From assembly GCF_020514095.1 (NCBI RefSeq), contig NZ_VTKY01000010.1, positions 1-43,216 of the forward strand: a stretch of DNA of 43,216 nt, in the 5' to 3' direction. Positions 26,170-34,914 of this stretch are shown one piece after another (position 1 is the first letter of the stretch; each line of letters begins with the position of its first letter). The position numbers were made by a program, and so were the translations under genes. Source of the stretch: Synechococcus sp. MU1643 (lineage in GTDB: Bacteria; Cyanobacteriota; Cyanobacteriia; PCC-6307; Cyanobiaceae). The notes under the pieces were generated by a model, which had not been told where the DNA came from, did no database searches, and worked only from the letters and a program-made list of their open reading frames with translations.

Positions 26170-26589
26170 ATGGAGACTTCCCAGGACAACCTGTTTGAAC
26201 AGGCCATGGCCCGCTATCAGGCCGGCGCCGCGGCCGAAGAGGTTCTGCCTGATTTCGCCCGCATCGTTGAAGCAGCTCCCCGCCAATCAGCTGGCTGGAC
26301 CTGCCTGGCCTGGCTGCAGCTGCTTTGCGACCAGGCGGAGGAGGCGCTGCGGTCGGCACGTTTCGCCGTGAAACTCAACGGCCAGGACCCCCAGGCCAGG
26401 ATCAATCTGAGCCTGGCGTTGCTGGAGACCCAATCCAAGGGCGTGCGCGACCACATCCAGGTGGTGCAGCAGGTGATGGCCCTGGCCCCAGAGGTGTCCA
26501 GTGAACTCAAGGCCTCGATCGCCGATGGGCTCGAGCGCAAACCCGGCTGGAAGGCCCTCGAAAAAGTGAAAGCCTGGCTTGAGCTCTGA
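26170..26589 (+). CDS. TPR-like small protein
   Basis: A 139-residue helical protein with two recognisable TPR-type helical hairpins (QSAGWTCLAWLQLLCDQAEEALRSARFAVKLN and DPQARINLSLALLETQ). It ends in an unrelated helical tail (GWKALEKVKAWLEL). It has no signal peptide or transmembrane segment. A TTG at 26167 immediately precedes the ATG; the ATG is preferred. It lies about 50 nt after sufA. The function is unknown; such proteins are usually adaptors. Confidence 0.75.
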   Translation: METSQDNLFEQAMARYQAGAAAEEVLPDFARIVEAAPRQSAGWTCLAWLQLLCDQAEEALRSARFAVKLNGQDPQARINLSLALLETQSKGVRDHIQVVQQVMALAPEVSSELKASIADGLERKPGWKALEKVKAWLEL

Positions 26590-26625
26590 TCACAACGGAC
26601 GCTCTGCCTGCCTGACAGACCCTGC

Positions 26626-26718
26626 ATGACAGCCACCTGGACCATCAACCGCCTGCCGTCCCAGGTTCGCGTGCGGCCTCCATCGGATCGTTCGGATCCG
26701 AACACCTGGATGTGGTGA
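26626..26718 (+). CDS. Possible 30-aa ORF
   Basis: An ATG-started reading frame of 30 codons (MTATWTINRLPSQ to DPNTWMW) fills most of the 143-nt gap between the TPR gene and the LpxB-like gene. It is polar and Arg/Pro-rich, with no transmembrane helix. There is no strong Shine-Dalgarno (only CTGCCTGACAG upstream). It ends 14 nt before the next ATG, so it could be a coupled small protein or a spurious frame. I know no family for it. Confidence 0.25.
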   Translation: MTATWTINRLPSQVRVRPPSDRSDPNTWMW

Positions 26719-26732
26719 AGGGCACCCCGGCG

Positions 26733-27902
26733 ATGGCACGCATCCTGCTTCTCAGCAATGGCCACGGCGAAGACCAGTCAGGCGCGCTGCTGGCCCAGGA
26801 GCTGCAGCAGAAAGGGCACAGCGTGCAGGCACTACCCCTCGCTGGGCTTGGCAGCCCCTATCGCAAAGCCGGAGTGCGGCTGCTGGGACGCAGCCATGAA
26901 TTCAGCACCGGCGGCATTGGCTACACCAGTCTTCGCGGTCGCCTCACCGAGATCGTCCAGGGTCAAGTGCTGTATCTGCTCAGACGCCTGATCCGTCTGA
27001 TCCGCTACCGGCATCACTTTGATCTGATCCTGGTGGTGGGGGATGTGATCCCCGTGATCGCGGCATGGCTCAGCCACCGCCCAGTGGCGACGTACCTGGT
27101 CGCCTACTCCAGTCACTACGAAGGGACGCTGCGCCTGCCCTGGCCCTGCGCCACTCTGCTGAAAAGTCGCCGGTTCAAAGCGCTTTACAGCCGCGATCAA
27201 CGCACCGCCGAGGACCTCAGCAGGCAACTGCAACGGCCGGTGACCTTCCTGGGCAATCCCTTCATGGATTCGGTGCTAACAGCGGCACTCCCCCCGCCCA
27301 CCAGCACGGCACGCATCGCTCTGTTGCCCGGCAGCCGCCGCCCGGAACTGGAGCAGAACCTGCAACTGCTGCTGCTGCTGATCGAGCTGCTACCCCGCAC
27401 AGTTCACTGCAACGTGGATTTGGCCTTGGTGCCCAGCCTCGATGACAACAGCTTGCAGCGGCTCAGCGAACGATGCGGTTGGCATTTGGAGAGCGGAGTG
27501 CTGAAACGTGAGGGTGCCCGGGCGATCAACGTTTGCCGCGGGAGCTTCAGTGCCGTGCTGCAGCACAGCGACTTGGTGATCGGCATGGCGGGTACCGCCA
27601 TCGAGCAGGCCGTGGGGCTGGCCAAACCGGTGCTGCAGGTACCGGGCCAGGGGCCTCAATTCACAGCAGCATTCGCTGAAGCCCAACGGCGCCTGCTGGG
27701 CCCCACGGTGTTCTGCGCCCCCGGAGAGGGTGGCAGCCGTGAGGCCTTGAAGGCCACAGCGGAGCTGGCCATGGCTCTGCTGGATCGTGCGCGAAGGGAT
27801 CCTGGCTTGCAACAGCAATGCCAAGTGGAAGCCAAACGACGCCTCGGAGAAGCGGGTGGAGGCCCGAGAATGGCGGCAGCCATTTGCGCACTGCTTCCAT
27901 GA
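26733..27902 (+). CDS. Lipid-A-disaccharide synthase-related protein (TIGR03492 type)
   Basis: A protein of about 389 residues with a two-Rossmann GT-B fold. The N-terminal domain starts ARILLLSNGHGEDQSGALLAQELQ. The C-terminal nucleotide-sugar-binding region has IALLPGSRRPELEQNL, VIGMAGTAIEQAVGLAKPVLQVPG and GPQFTAAFAEAQRRLLG. This resembles LpxB, but the cyanobacterial TIGR03492 group is a distinct clade of unknown acceptor, so I would not call it lpxB. The ATG at 26733 gives the family N-terminus; an upstream GTG at 26712 is possible. It shares ATGA with the following small membrane protein gene. Confidence 0.85.
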   Translation: MARILLLSNGHGEDQSGALLAQELQQKGHSVQALPLAGLGSPYRKAGVRLLGRSHEFSTGGIGYTSLRGRLTEIVQGQVLYLLRRLIRLIRYRHHFDLILVVGDVIPVIAAWLSHRPVATYLVAYSSHYEGTLRLPWPCATLLKSRRFKALYSRDQRTAEDLSRQLQRPVTFLGNPFMDSVLTAALPPPTSTARIALLPGSRRPELEQNLQLLLLLIELLPRTVHCNVDLALVPSLDDNSLQRLSERCGWHLESGVLKREGARAINVCRGSFSAVLQHSDLVIGMAGTAIEQAVGLAKPVLQVPGQGPQFTAAFAEAQRRLLGPTVFCAPGEGGSREALKATAELAMALLDRARRDPGLQQQCQVEAKRRLGEAGGGPRMAAAICALLP

Positions 27903-28171
27903 GTGCCCCGTCAGAACCGGCCTGGAAACGCTGGCTCGACCGTCTGCTGATGGTGAATGTGCTGCTGGTGTTTATCGGAGCAGGAGTCTTCGCCGTTGCC
28001 GTGGTCAGACAGGGCCAAGGCGATGACTGGCTGATGGACCAGGTTCAGGTGTTGTGGCAACCCCTGTTCGCCCCAGCCATCAGCCTGCTGATCATGGCCG
28101 CCCTGGTGAGCGGCATCTTCAGCTGGTGGCAGCGGCGAGTGCTGAAGCCAGATCGGGGTAGCGGAAGCTGA
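27899..28171 (+). CDS. Small two-helix membrane protein
   Basis: A 90-residue protein with two transmembrane segments (LLMVNVLLVFIGAGVFAVAVV and LFAPAISLLIMAALVSGIFSWW-like) separated by a short charged loop (RQGQGDDWLMDQVQV). No family recognised. The ATG at 27899 overlaps the stop of the LpxB-like gene (ATGA); the upstream in-frame sequence is an unlikely Arg-rich extension. The 3' end runs 53 bp into the TIGR01777 gene on the other strand, the longest tail-to-tail overlap in the window. Confidence 0.72.
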   Translation: MSAPSEPAWKRWLDRLLMVNVLLVFIGAGVFAVAVVRQGQGDDWLMDQVQVLWQPLFAPAISLLIMAALVSGIFSWWQRRVLKPDRGSGS

Positions 28172-29048
28172 AGTTCAGAGCATCAAGCCGCTCCGAAGCA
28201 ACCTGCTGACCCTCCAACACCACCTTGGCGCCGTCCCCCAGCAGCACCTGCAGAACAGGGGCTGGCACCGGCAACAAACTGGGACGGCCCAGGCTGCGCC
28301 CCAACTGCTTGCAGAAGGCCGTCATGGACACCGGCTCGGGAGCCACGGCATTGATCACACCACTCCAGCTCTCGTCCTTCAGGGATTGAAGGATCAGAGC
28401 GCAGAGGTCACTGCGATGGATCCAACTCATCCACTGCCGGCCACTGCCGATCGGACCGCCAAACCCTGTGCGGAAAATCGGAAGCATTTTTCCGAGTGCG
28501 CCGCCGTCGGCGGCCAAAACAATGCCGATGCGCAAGGTCACCTGCCGAACCGCTGAAGGCACCGCCTCAGCCGCCGCTTCCCACCGCTGACACAAGCTCG
28601 CAAGGAAGTCGTCGCCCGGGTCGCTCGATTCGAGAAAACGCTTGTCCAGGCTGGATCCGTAGAAGCCAATCGCCGAGGCATTCACCAGCACCTTCGGTGG
28701 CGTTGCACAAGCCTTAATCGCCTTCACCAACTGAGAGGTCGTCTCCAGACGACTGGTTTCAAGCAACTGCCGGTGGGTCGGGCTCCAACGTTTTTCGGCA
28801 ATCGGTTCGCCCGCCAGGTTGACCACCGCATCGGCCTGGTTGAGGGCATCCAACAACCCGGCGTCGGCCCAGGTGCTGCTGCTGGCGGGGTCGAACTGCA
28901 TCCAGGTCAGTCGCCCATCCGCCCGTTCAGCGTCATAGCCACGGGCCAACCGGCGGCTGACCACCGTGAGCTGATGCCCGGCCTGGAGCAGGAGCGGCAG
29001 GAGCTCACGGCCAACAAAACCAGTGCAGCCAAAGAGCAGCAGACGCAT
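28119..29048 (-). CDS. TIGR01777 family NAD(P)-binding epimerase-like protein
   Basis: A 309-residue extended short-chain dehydrogenase/epimerase-like protein. The Rossmann motif MRLLLFGCTGFVGRELLPLLL is at the N-terminus. AVVNLAGEPIAEKRWSPTHRQLLETSRLETT marks the TIGR01777 (SulA/YfcH-type) group, and a C-terminal DUF1731-like segment ends SERLDALNFSFRYPDL. The usual Tyr-x3-Lys is not evident, consistent with this atypical group. The substrate is unknown. It is divergent from ndhO across 81 nt. Confidence 0.9.
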   Translation of the reverse strand: MRLLLFGCTGFVGRELLPLLLQAGHQLTVVSRRLARGYDAERADGRLTWMQFDPASSSTWADAGLLDALNQADAVVNLAGEPIAEKRWSPTHRQLLETSRLETTSQLVKAIKACATPPKVLVNASAIGFYGSSLDKRFLESSDPGDDFLASLCQRWEAAAEAVPSAVRQVTLRIGIVLAADGGALGKMLPIFRTGFGGPIGSGRQWMSWIHRSDLCALILQSLKDESWSGVINAVAPEPVSMTAFCKQLGRSLGRPSLLPVPAPVLQVLLGDGAKVVLEGQQVASERLDALNFSFRYPDLASALAAATS

Positions 29049-29129
29049 GAAAGCGGTGGTGGTGCGGCTGGGAGGCTAAGGGGTTTGTGGGCGAATGGTT
29101 TTAGCCTGGTGCCATCACCTTCCCCTGCC

Positions 29130-29384
29130 ATGGCCGAATCCGACGTCGCTGCCCCCGCCAAGGCCAAGCCTGCTGCGCTGCGCAAAGGTGCTTTGGTCAA
29201 GGTAAACAAGGCCGCCTACAGCGCCAGCCTTGAGGCCTCTGCCAGCGACCCCACGGCCCCCGACTACATCTTCGAAGGCCCCGGTGAACTGCTGGTGGTG
29301 AAAGGGGACTACGGCCAGGTGCGCTGGAACCGTCCCGTCCCCGACGTGTGGCTGCGGATGGATCAGCTGGAACCCTGCTCCTGA
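29130..29384 (+). CDS. ndhO: NAD(P)H-quinone oxidoreductase subunit O
   Basis: An 84-residue NdhO, the small cyanobacterial/chloroplast-specific subunit of the NDH-1 complex that takes part in ferredoxin-dependent cyclic electron flow and respiration. The conserved SH3-like text is present: KKGALVKVN-type ([19 protein letters not shown]), [18 protein letters not shown] and [13 protein letters not shown]. An Ala/Lys-rich N-terminus of about 18 residues is variable in the family. The ATG at 29130 is chosen over long upstream in-frame reading that lacks family similarity. Its last 22 bp overlap the GT39 gene on the opposite strand. Confidence 0.94.
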   Translation: MAESDVAAPAKAKPAALRKGALVKVNKAAYSASLEASASDPTAPDYIFEGPGELLVVKGDYGQVRWNRPVPDVWLRMDQLEPCS

Positions 29385-31429
29385 TCCTGCTCTTGTTTGG
29401 AGGCGGGCTCCAGGGCCTCCTCCACGGAAGTGACGGCCGCTCGAACTGTCGTAATGGCGGCGGGGATGCGCCAAACAGCACCGGACAGCACGCCGCTGAG
29501 ATCACCAAGCGCCGCCAGTACGGGATTCGAAACGCTGGCCCCATCCGCAGCAACGGCGGCCTGCCAGGGGTTCAAACCCGCCAAGCTCACCACACTGCGG
29601 TAAGCCGCTGGCCAGGGGTTATCGGGCAACAGCCGTTGCAGAGCCTCGAACTGCTCTGCTGCCTGAGCCGGGCGGTTTTCCAACACCGCCAGCAGAGCAA
29701 GGGTCCAACGCGGTTTTACCGCCTCCGGATCCTGGGCCAAGGTCTCCAGGGCCTCAGAACGCACCGGCTCGCGATAGCTGAAATGCCCATCGAGCATGTG
29801 CTCCTGCCCCACCACAGCGAATACCGGATCAAGCCCCACCGGCCCTGCCGCCAAGCCAGCGGCGAGATCGGGGAAACTCTCCGCGAAGGAGGGGCCTGAA
29901 ATTGGATGCGTCGCGCGGCGGCGCCAGAGGGAATAACTTCCGCCCCGGGAACGCTCAAACTGATGCACCAGCTCGAACACACCACTGCTGCGCACTGCTT
30001 GATCCAGCCGTCGTGCGGCTTTGCGCACCGATCCCTGATTTCCTTCCGCTAACACCACCCATTCCGTCCGTGCCAGCACAGGCTCACGGTCTTGGAGGCT
30101 GCCCCCCAGCTGCCGGCCAACGGTCCGTCCTCCGTGGCGACGACCGTAAAAACTGACGTTGTGCTGGTTGAGGTCGGAGGTGCTGGGCACGACGATCAAG
30201 GTGGCAGGAGGAGTGCTGGGGTCTGCACCACCGGCAGCCTTCACCACAGCCTCCACCGGGCCATGGGGCCGATTCTCAAAACGTTGGAGCTGATGGGTCC
30301 AGCCCGCCGGAAGACAAGCCATAAGACCGGCACCGAAGAGGGGCCAGACCAAGCCGGGACGCTGGGCCTTCAACCAATGGCCCCACTGCAACCAACCCCG
30401 GGCCAGGAGCAACAACATGGAGGGGATGACAGGCGTGATGTAGCGGTCGCCTTTGTTCGGACTCAGCGTGGTGAGCACCCAAGCCGCCAACAAATTGATC
30501 AAAAGCCAGCGCCAAGACCATGGATCGTCTGTGGAGTGCTGCTGACGCTGCCAGCACCAAAGCAGCAGCCCCGACAAGCCCACCACCAGCAGCACGCCGC
30601 CCAACTGCTCCGGCAACAAGTTGGGATACCACAGCCAACTGGCCAGGCTGAGCACGCCGGGATCCCCTTCCCGAGACGCCGACTCGAACACAGCCCGGTT
30701 GGTGCCCCCGAGACTGGTGATCCAGTTGTGACGCAACCAGGGGCCGATCAGTGCCGCTGTGAGCAGGGGCAGCAACATGGCCTGCCGCAACCAGGAACCA
30801 CCCCGCCGCAACGCGATCCCAGCGGCCCAGAGTCCTGCAGGGACAAGCACCAACAGAGCGCTCTGCTTCACCAGCACCGCAGCAATTGCTGCCAGGGTGC
30901 ATCCCCAGGCCTGCCCCCAGCGGCCACCGTTTTTGGGATCGCACCAGACCCCGAGACGCCAGATCGCCAAACTGCAAGTGGCGACTAGGGCCATCTCCAG
31001 CACGTAGTCCGTGCGCAGATCCAGAAAGGCTGGCGTCAATGCCGCCAACAGGCAGGCGATCAGGGCCACGCCATCCCCCTGCAGGCGCCGTCCCCAGCCC
31101 GCCATCACCACCAGGAGCAACCCGTTCCAAAGACTGAGGCTCCAGGCCGCCTGCTCTGGAGCATCTCCAGTGATCGCCATCACACTGCCGTTCACAAGAG
31201 AGGCCAATGGCGGAATTTTTGGGGAAAGATCCAGCAGCGCCTGCCAACCCCGCCAAGCGCCACCGGGCAGCAGCCCCAAAGCGCGGCCATGGTCCATGGC
31301 GCTGTTGAGGTAGTCGGCCTGATCCCAGGCAGGAACACCGGTTTGCAGGTTCCACCACAGCCGATCCACCAGAGTGGAGAGCACCCAGATCAGGGCCACC
31401 AAAGCCCAGAAACGCCAACGCTGTTTCAC
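29363..31429 (-). CDS. GT39-like membrane glycosyltransferase with helical C-terminal domain
   Basis: A 688-residue GT-C protein. The N-terminal helix and first loop contain the GT39-type acidic motif in [21 protein letters not shown]. About ten transmembrane segments follow to about residue 400. A soluble region (about 420-660) includes a nucleotide/phosphate-loop-like [17 protein letters not shown] and TPR-like repeats ([26 protein letters not shown]). The likely donor is a polyprenyl-phosphate sugar and the acceptor a lipid or protein outside the cytoplasm. The start is a GTG overlapping the dnaJ stop (GTGA). The C-terminal tail is Gln/Glu-rich. Confidence 0.83.
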   Translation of the reverse strand: MKQRWRFWALVALIWVLSTLVDRLWWNLQTGVPAWDQADYLNSAMDHGRALGLLPGGAWRGWQALLDLSPKIPPLASLVNGSVMAITGDAPEQAAWSLSLWNGLLLVVMAGWGRRLQGDGVALIACLLAALTPAFLDLRTDYVLEMALVATCSLAIWRLGVWCDPKNGGRWGQAWGCTLAAIAAVLVKQSALLVLVPAGLWAAGIALRRGGSWLRQAMLLPLLTAALIGPWLRHNWITSLGGTNRAVFESASREGDPGVLSLASWLWYPNLLPEQLGGVLLVVGLSGLLLWCWQRQQHSTDDPWSWRWLLINLLAAWVLTTLSPNKGDRYITPVIPSMLLLLARGWLQWGHWLKAQRPGLVWPLFGAGLMACLPAGWTHQLQRFENRPHGPVEAVVKAAGGADPSTPPATLIVVPSTSDLNQHNVSFYGRRHGGRTVGRQLGGSLQDREPVLARTEWVVLAEGNQGSVRKAARRLDQAVRSSGVFELVHQFERSRGGSYSLWRRRATHPISGPSFAESFPDLAAGLAAGPVGLDPVFAVVGQEHMLDGHFSYREPVRSEALETLAQDPEAVKPRWTLALLAVLENRPAQAAEQFEALQRLLPDNPWPAAYRSVVSLAGLNPWQAAVAADGASVSNPVLAALGDLSGVLSGAVWRIPAAITTVRAAVTSVEEALEPASKQEQDQEQGSS

Positions 31430-32094
31430 ACGATCTCCAAGCGACGCCGTTCATCTTGGAGCCGCTTGCGTCGCTGCTTGGCCTCCCGCAGCATCTCGCG
31501 ACCATCGTGGAGATACCCATCCACATAACCCATGGTGTAGCGCTCCAGTTCGGCCAGAGCGTCCTCCACTTCCGAAAGGCAGTGGTACAGGCTCAGACCA
31601 AAACCACGGGCCGAGGCCGGCGTTGGCAATGACTGGAACAGTTGCTTGACCTTGTCCATCCGCCGTCCGCTCGACTCGAGATAGCTGCAGAACGCCTCCA
31701 TCAGCTCCTCGTCGTAGGGATCAGCCGACAGTGCCTTGAGTTGCTTGGGGAAAGGATTGATGACCTCACCGAGCATGCGATCGATGGGGGCGTAAACCCG
31801 CCGCAGCCACTCCACCAAGACATCATCCTCAGCCACAGCACGGTCGTGGACGCGGCTGGCCCGGCGCAGCTCCGTCGGCGATGCCGCTCGGCCCGGCCCG
31901 GGCCGCGCGCGATCAAAGGCCTTCCGGCGCTCGGCATCGCCGAGAACTTCCCAGGCGGCATTGAGGGCCAGCATCCGCTGGTCGTCGCCACCGGCATCGG
32001 GGTGGTGCTGCTTCACCAGCTGGCGGTAAGCCACTTTGATTTCAGCGTTGCTGGCGGTGCTGCTGACACCAAGCACGGCATAGGGGTCGCTCAC
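31426..32094 (-). CDS. J-domain protein
   Basis: A 222-residue protein with an N-terminal J domain ([23 protein letters not shown] at residues 31-33, [19 protein letters not shown]). A cyanobacterial-type helical C-terminus follows with coiled-coil character and a basic tail ([19 protein letters not shown]). There is no Gly/Phe or zinc-finger region, so this is a type III J protein that would stimulate a DnaK partner for a specific client. It overlaps cysK upstream by 4 nt and the GT39 gene downstream by 4 nt, so the three are translationally coupled. Confidence 0.92.
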   Translation of the reverse strand: MSDPYAVLGVSSTASNAEIKVAYRQLVKQHHPDAGGDDQRMLALNAAWEVLGDAERRKAFDRARPGPGRAASPTELRRASRVHDRAVAEDDVLVEWLRRVYAPIDRMLGEVINPFPKQLKALSADPYDEELMEAFCSYLESSGRRMDKVKQLFQSLPTPASARGFGLSLYHCLSEVEDALAELERYTMGYVDGYLHDGREMLREAKQRRKRLQDERRRLEIV

Positions 32095-33059
32095 AGCTGG
32101 CCATCCCTCCGGGCGGGGAGCTGGGACGCAGCACTGAACATTGGGGTGGAAAGGTAGCGCTCGCCATAACTAGCCAGCATCACCACCAAGCGTTTGCCCG
32201 CCATGGCGGGATCTTGGCCCACCCGCAGGGCTGCGGCCATGGCTGCTCCACTGCTGATGCCGCAGAGCAGACCCTCCTCCCGGGCCAGGCGCCGGCCCAC
32301 CTGCATCGCTTCCTCATCGCTCACCGTGAGGATCGAATCAATCCGATCCAGTTCCAGCACCGCAGGCACAAAACCAGCCCCAATCCCCTGGATGCGATGG
32401 GCCCCAGGAGGCTTCCCAGACAGCACTGCACTGGCTTCGGGCTCCACAGCAATCACCTGAAGCTGCGGCTGGCGCTGTTTCAACAAACGGCCACAACCGG
32501 TGATGGTGCCACCGGTGCCCACCCCCGCCACAAAGGCATCGATCTGGCCCTCGGTATCGCGCCAGATCTCCTCCGCCGTGGTGCGTTCATGCACGGCTGG
32601 ATTGGCAGGGTTGTCGAACTGCTGCAGCAGATAGGCGTTGGGAATCTCATCCACCAATTCCTTGGCCAGCGCGATGGCCCCATTCATGCCCTGGGCACCG
32701 TCGGTGAGCTGCAACTCGGCGCCGTAGGCCCGCAACATCGAGCGACGCTCCGTGCTCATGGTGTCCGGCATGGTGAGAATCAGCCGGTAGCCCCGGGCCG
32801 CCGCCACCATGGCCAGGGCGATCCCGGTGTTGCCGCTGGTGGGCTCCACCAGCACCGTTCGACCGGGAACGATCGTGCCGGCCTGCTCCGCCTCCAGCAC
32901 CATGCCACTGGCAATGCGGTCTTTGACCGAGGCGGATGGATTGAAACTCTCCAATTTGGCCAGGATCTCGGCCTGGCAGCCGCAGGTCTGGGGCAGACGG
33001 TTTAAGCGCACCAGGGGCGTGCCACCGATCAAGGCCGTGATATCAGGAGCAATGCTCAT
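32091..33059 (-). CDS. cysK: Cysteine synthase (O-acetylserine sulfhydrylase)
   Basis: A 322-residue PLP enzyme that makes cysteine from O-acetylserine and sulfide. The PLP lysine is K46 in [12 protein letters not shown]. The Asn/Ser/Thr phosphate loop is [12 protein letters not shown], and GTGGTITG provides the second PLP phosphate loop. The ATG at 33059 gives the family start ([15 protein letters not shown]); in-frame upstream sequence reads through the porin terminator and is not coding. Only about 30 nt separate the terminator from the start, so its promoter must sit in or just upstream of the terminator, or the gene depends on read-through. It is the first gene of cysK-dnaJ-GT39. Confidence 0.95.
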   Translation of the reverse strand: MSIAPDITALIGGTPLVRLNRLPQTCGCQAEILAKLESFNPSASVKDRIASGMVLEAEQAGTIVPGRTVLVEPTSGNTGIALAMVAAARGYRLILTMPDTMSTERRSMLRAYGAELQLTDGAQGMNGAIALAKELVDEIPNAYLLQQFDNPANPAVHERTTAEEIWRDTEGQIDAFVAGVGTGGTITGCGRLLKQRQPQLQVIAVEPEASAVLSGKPPGAHRIQGIGAGFVPAVLELDRIDSILTVSDEEAMQVGRRLAREEGLLCGISSGAAMAAALRVGQDPAMAGKRLVVMLASYGERYLSTPMFSAASQLPARRDGQL

Positions 33060-33087
33060 AGCTGCAGCTTGCCCGCAGATGGGCCAT

Positions 33088-33114
33088 AAAAAAAGCCCTC
33101 CTATGCGGAGGGCT
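33088..33114 (-). terminator. Intrinsic terminator after the porin gene
   Basis: On the minus strand AGCCCTCC-GCATA-GGAGGGCT forms a perfect 8-bp stem, and the final T of its 3' arm opens an uninterrupted tract of seven T (33094-33088). It closes the porin transcript 61 nt after the stop codon. Confidence 0.95.
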
Positions 33115-33148
33115 TGTTCTGTTTGTGTGTGAAGAAGGGTGTTCTTGA

Positions 33149-33168
33149 GGCCCAACCGAAGTTGGACC
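33149..33168 (-). other. UUCG-tetraloop hairpin in the porin 3' UTR
   Basis: The minus-strand RNA folds as GGUCCAAC-UUCG-GUUGGGCC: an 8-bp stem (one U-G wobble) capped by a C(UUCG)G tetraloop, seven nt after the porin stop. It is not a terminator itself, as no U-tract follows. Standing between the stop and the true terminator, it may protect the abundant porin mRNA from 3' exonucleases. Confidence 0.6.
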
Positions 33169-33174
33169 AAATGA

Positions 33175-34677
33175 TCAGAACTTGAAGACGGTCTGGAGGA
33201 CGGCACCGAACTGCTCCTTGCCAGATACACCCTGGGAGGAGTTGGACTCAGGCAGATAGAAGATTGCCGGAATCATGGTGATGTTCTTGGAGACCTTGTA
33301 CTTCAGAGAGGCTTCCCAAGCGAGCTCGGGAGCATCGGGATCAGTACCGTCTTGGGACTCAACGTACAGGGGAGCACCAAAACCAACAGCCAGGCTGTGG
33401 GGAGTATTGGCGACTTTGTCCCACTGCAGACCAACCATCCAAGTTTGGGCCTCGTCGACGGTGCTTCCTTCGAGATCAGACCAGCCATAAGCAAGGCTGA
33501 CGGAAGGAATGAAACCTGTCTCTTCAGGCTTCCAGAAGCCGTTCAGAGCAAAGTTCTGAGAATCGACGTTGTCACTTCCGCAGCTCTGCTTAACAGCCTT
33601 GTAGGCAGTGCCGAAGCCTGCGCCACATTGGCCATAGCGGTAGCCAAGGGCCGCGCCCCACTCCTTAGTGCCGTAACCCAGCTGGGCAGTGGTGTTGCCC
33701 TTGGATTTAGCAGTGAACATGCCTTTACCAGAGCTGGCCTGCTCTCCGTCATCAGCGACGTAGTTCAAGGCAGCAGTCAGGCGAGGCTCACCCTTGGCAA
33801 CTTTTTGCTTCCAGATCAGACCAACGAGACCGCCGGTCTCTTTGTTGTAAACGTTGCCAGCACCGAATTGACCACCGAACATATTCAGGGTCTTCACCGT
33901 GTAGGCCGTGGGCTTCATGCCCAGGCTTTCGGTGTTACGAGCCATAGGACCAACGATGGCCGTCAGACCTGAACCCACAGGGAACTTGTAGTACAAGCGA
34001 TCAAGCTTGAAGGTGTTGCCGGACATACCGGAAACATCCAGCTTGCGGAAGCCACCAGAGAAAGCAGCGCCATCCTTCATGTTGCCTGCACGCAGGCGAG
34101 CAAACAGAAGATCCTTACCGGTGAAGGAAGTCTTCAGGCCGAGGCGGTAGTCGTAGGAGAAGCTGAGCGCGTCGTCGTCAGCTTGAGCGTCGGAAGCCTC
34201 AGAATCCATGAAGCCAGTCACAAAGGTGGCTTTACCTTTGAGCTTGGTGGTGGTGGAGAACTGGGTTGCTTCCAGTTCGCCAACGCGGGCCTCGAGGCCG
34301 TCAACGCGACCCTTGACGATGGCCATCTCGGTTTCGAACTCAGCCATCAGGCGACGCAGCTCGTCGGTCACTTCGGTGACGCGATCGAGACAGGCGTTCA
34401 GCAGGGCAGCCGCTTCGTAGCGGGTCATGGCACGGTTGCCACGGAAGGTGCCGTTGGGGTAACCGGCGACGCAGCCGTAGGTCTCAACCAAACCAGCCAA
34501 AGCCTGATAGGCCCAGTCGGTGGGGTAGACGTCGGAGAACTGGGAGACGCTGGTTACCTGATCAGCGGAAGCCGCGTAATCAGAAACGCCGTTGATGTTC
34601 AGCTCGGCGGCATTGGCGCCGGTGGCCAGAAGGCCAAGGGCGGCAGGAGCCACCAGCAGTTGCTGGAAAAGCTTCAT
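33175..34677 (-). CDS. SLH-domain outer-membrane porin (Som type)
   Basis: A 500-residue outer-membrane porin of the cyanobacterial Som/iron-uptake porin family. It has a signal peptide ([23 protein letters not shown]), an SLH domain at about residues 45-100 ([38 protein letters not shown]), and a short coiled coil (about 105-140, [20 protein letters not shown]). An OprB-like beta-barrel follows, ending in Phe (TVFKF), the usual outer-membrane signal. SLH domains of this family bind the peptidoglycan layer. ATG 34677 is chosen because it starts the signal peptide behind a GAGGA ribosome-binding site; the extension to 34740 is not plausible. It has its own promoter region and terminator. Confidence 0.93.
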   Translation of the reverse strand: MKLFQQLLVAPAALGLLATGANAAELNINGVSDYAASADQVTSVSQFSDVYPTDWAYQALAGLVETYGCVAGYPNGTFRGNRAMTRYEAAALLNACLDRVTEVTDELRRLMAEFETEMAIVKGRVDGLEARVGELEATQFSTTTKLKGKATFVTGFMDSEASDAQADDDALSFSYDYRLGLKTSFTGKDLLFARLRAGNMKDGAAFSGGFRKLDVSGMSGNTFKLDRLYYKFPVGSGLTAIVGPMARNTESLGMKPTAYTVKTLNMFGGQFGAGNVYNKETGGLVGLIWKQKVAKGEPRLTAALNYVADDGEQASSGKGMFTAKSKGNTTAQLGYGTKEWGAALGYRYGQCGAGFGTAYKAVKQSCGSDNVDSQNFALNGFWKPEETGFIPSVSLAYGWSDLEGSTVDEAQTWMVGLQWDKVANTPHSLAVGFGAPLYVESQDGTDPDAPELAWEASLKYKVSKNITMIPAIFYLPESNSSQGVSGKEQFGAVLQTVFKF

Positions 34678-34684
34678 TTTGGAT

Positions 34685-34693
34685 TCCTCACAC
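34685..34693 (-). promoter_or_regulatory. Porin ribosome-binding site complementary to sRNA Yfr1 core
   Basis: The minus-strand leader reads GTGTGAGGA here, with the GAGGA Shine-Dalgarno 7 nt before the porin ATG. This is the exact complement of UCCUCACAC, the end of the ultraconserved Yfr1 core ACUCCUCACAC of picocyanobacteria. Yfr1 is known to repress Som porin translation in Prochlorococcus by pairing at this place. The Yfr1 gene itself is not in the window. The match is direct; the regulation is inferred. Confidence 0.75.
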
Positions 34694-34699
34694 AGGAAA

Positions 34700-34717
34700 T
34701 TGGCGCTACTACGCCAA
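34700..34717 (-). promoter_or_regulatory. Hairpin just upstream of the porin Shine-Dalgarno
   Basis: TTGGCG-N6-CGCCAA forms a perfect 6-bp stem whose base lies 6 nt upstream of the GAGGA/Yfr1 site. Such a stem would hold the ribosome-binding site in a single-stranded context, or present it to the sRNA. It is conspicuous in an otherwise unstructured leader. Confidence 0.4.
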
Positions 34718-34770
34718 ACCGGATTTTGAGGGCTGGTCACTCGTTATCCAATGCAGCTTGTGCCGGTACT

Positions 34771-34795
34771 TACATCGACATGTATCAGCAGATAC
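34771..34795. promoter_or_regulatory. Paired dyads in the porin upstream region
   Basis: Two adjacent, overlapping perfect dyads occupy 34771-34795: TACAT-N4-ATGTA (34771-34784) and GTATC-N4-GATAC (34782-34795). They lie about 95-120 bp upstream of the porin ATG, where a promoter or operator would be expected. No known consensus is matched. Confidence 0.3.
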
Positions 34796-34832
34796 CGTTT
34801 GCATCTCAGCGGATTCTCTCTAAATAAACGAT

Positions 34833-34860
34833 GCCCCCGCCCGGAGGTCCGGACGGGGGC
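34833..34860 (-). terminator. GC-rich hairpin, probable minus-strand terminator
   Basis: Arms 34833-34845 and 34848-34860 pair over 13 positions. Read on the minus strand, every position pairs, counting one U-G; on the plus strand the same position is a C-A mismatch, so the element fits a minus-strand RNA better. The following ATCGTTTATTT is only partly T-rich, making a moderate intrinsic terminator. It would end a short transcript carrying the 17-codon frame and insulate the porin promoter. Confidence 0.55.
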
Positions 34861-34914
34861 TCTCGCCGGGTCCACTTTTGCCGCGGAACCGGATGATCAG
34901 TCAGAAGGCGCCGT

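Noticed and set aside
27366-27385. Run of CTG repeats as a microsatellite
   Set aside because: The repeats are short, in frame, and encode Leu in a hydrophobic helix; similar CTG runs occur at other Leu-rich sites (for example about 10750), reflecting codon preference.
30276-31526. 416-codon minus-strand frame overlapping the GT39 gene
   Set aside because: Same strand but a different frame; the Arg/Gly/Ala-rich translation has no signal or motif, whereas the accepted frame has transmembrane helices and WDQAD.
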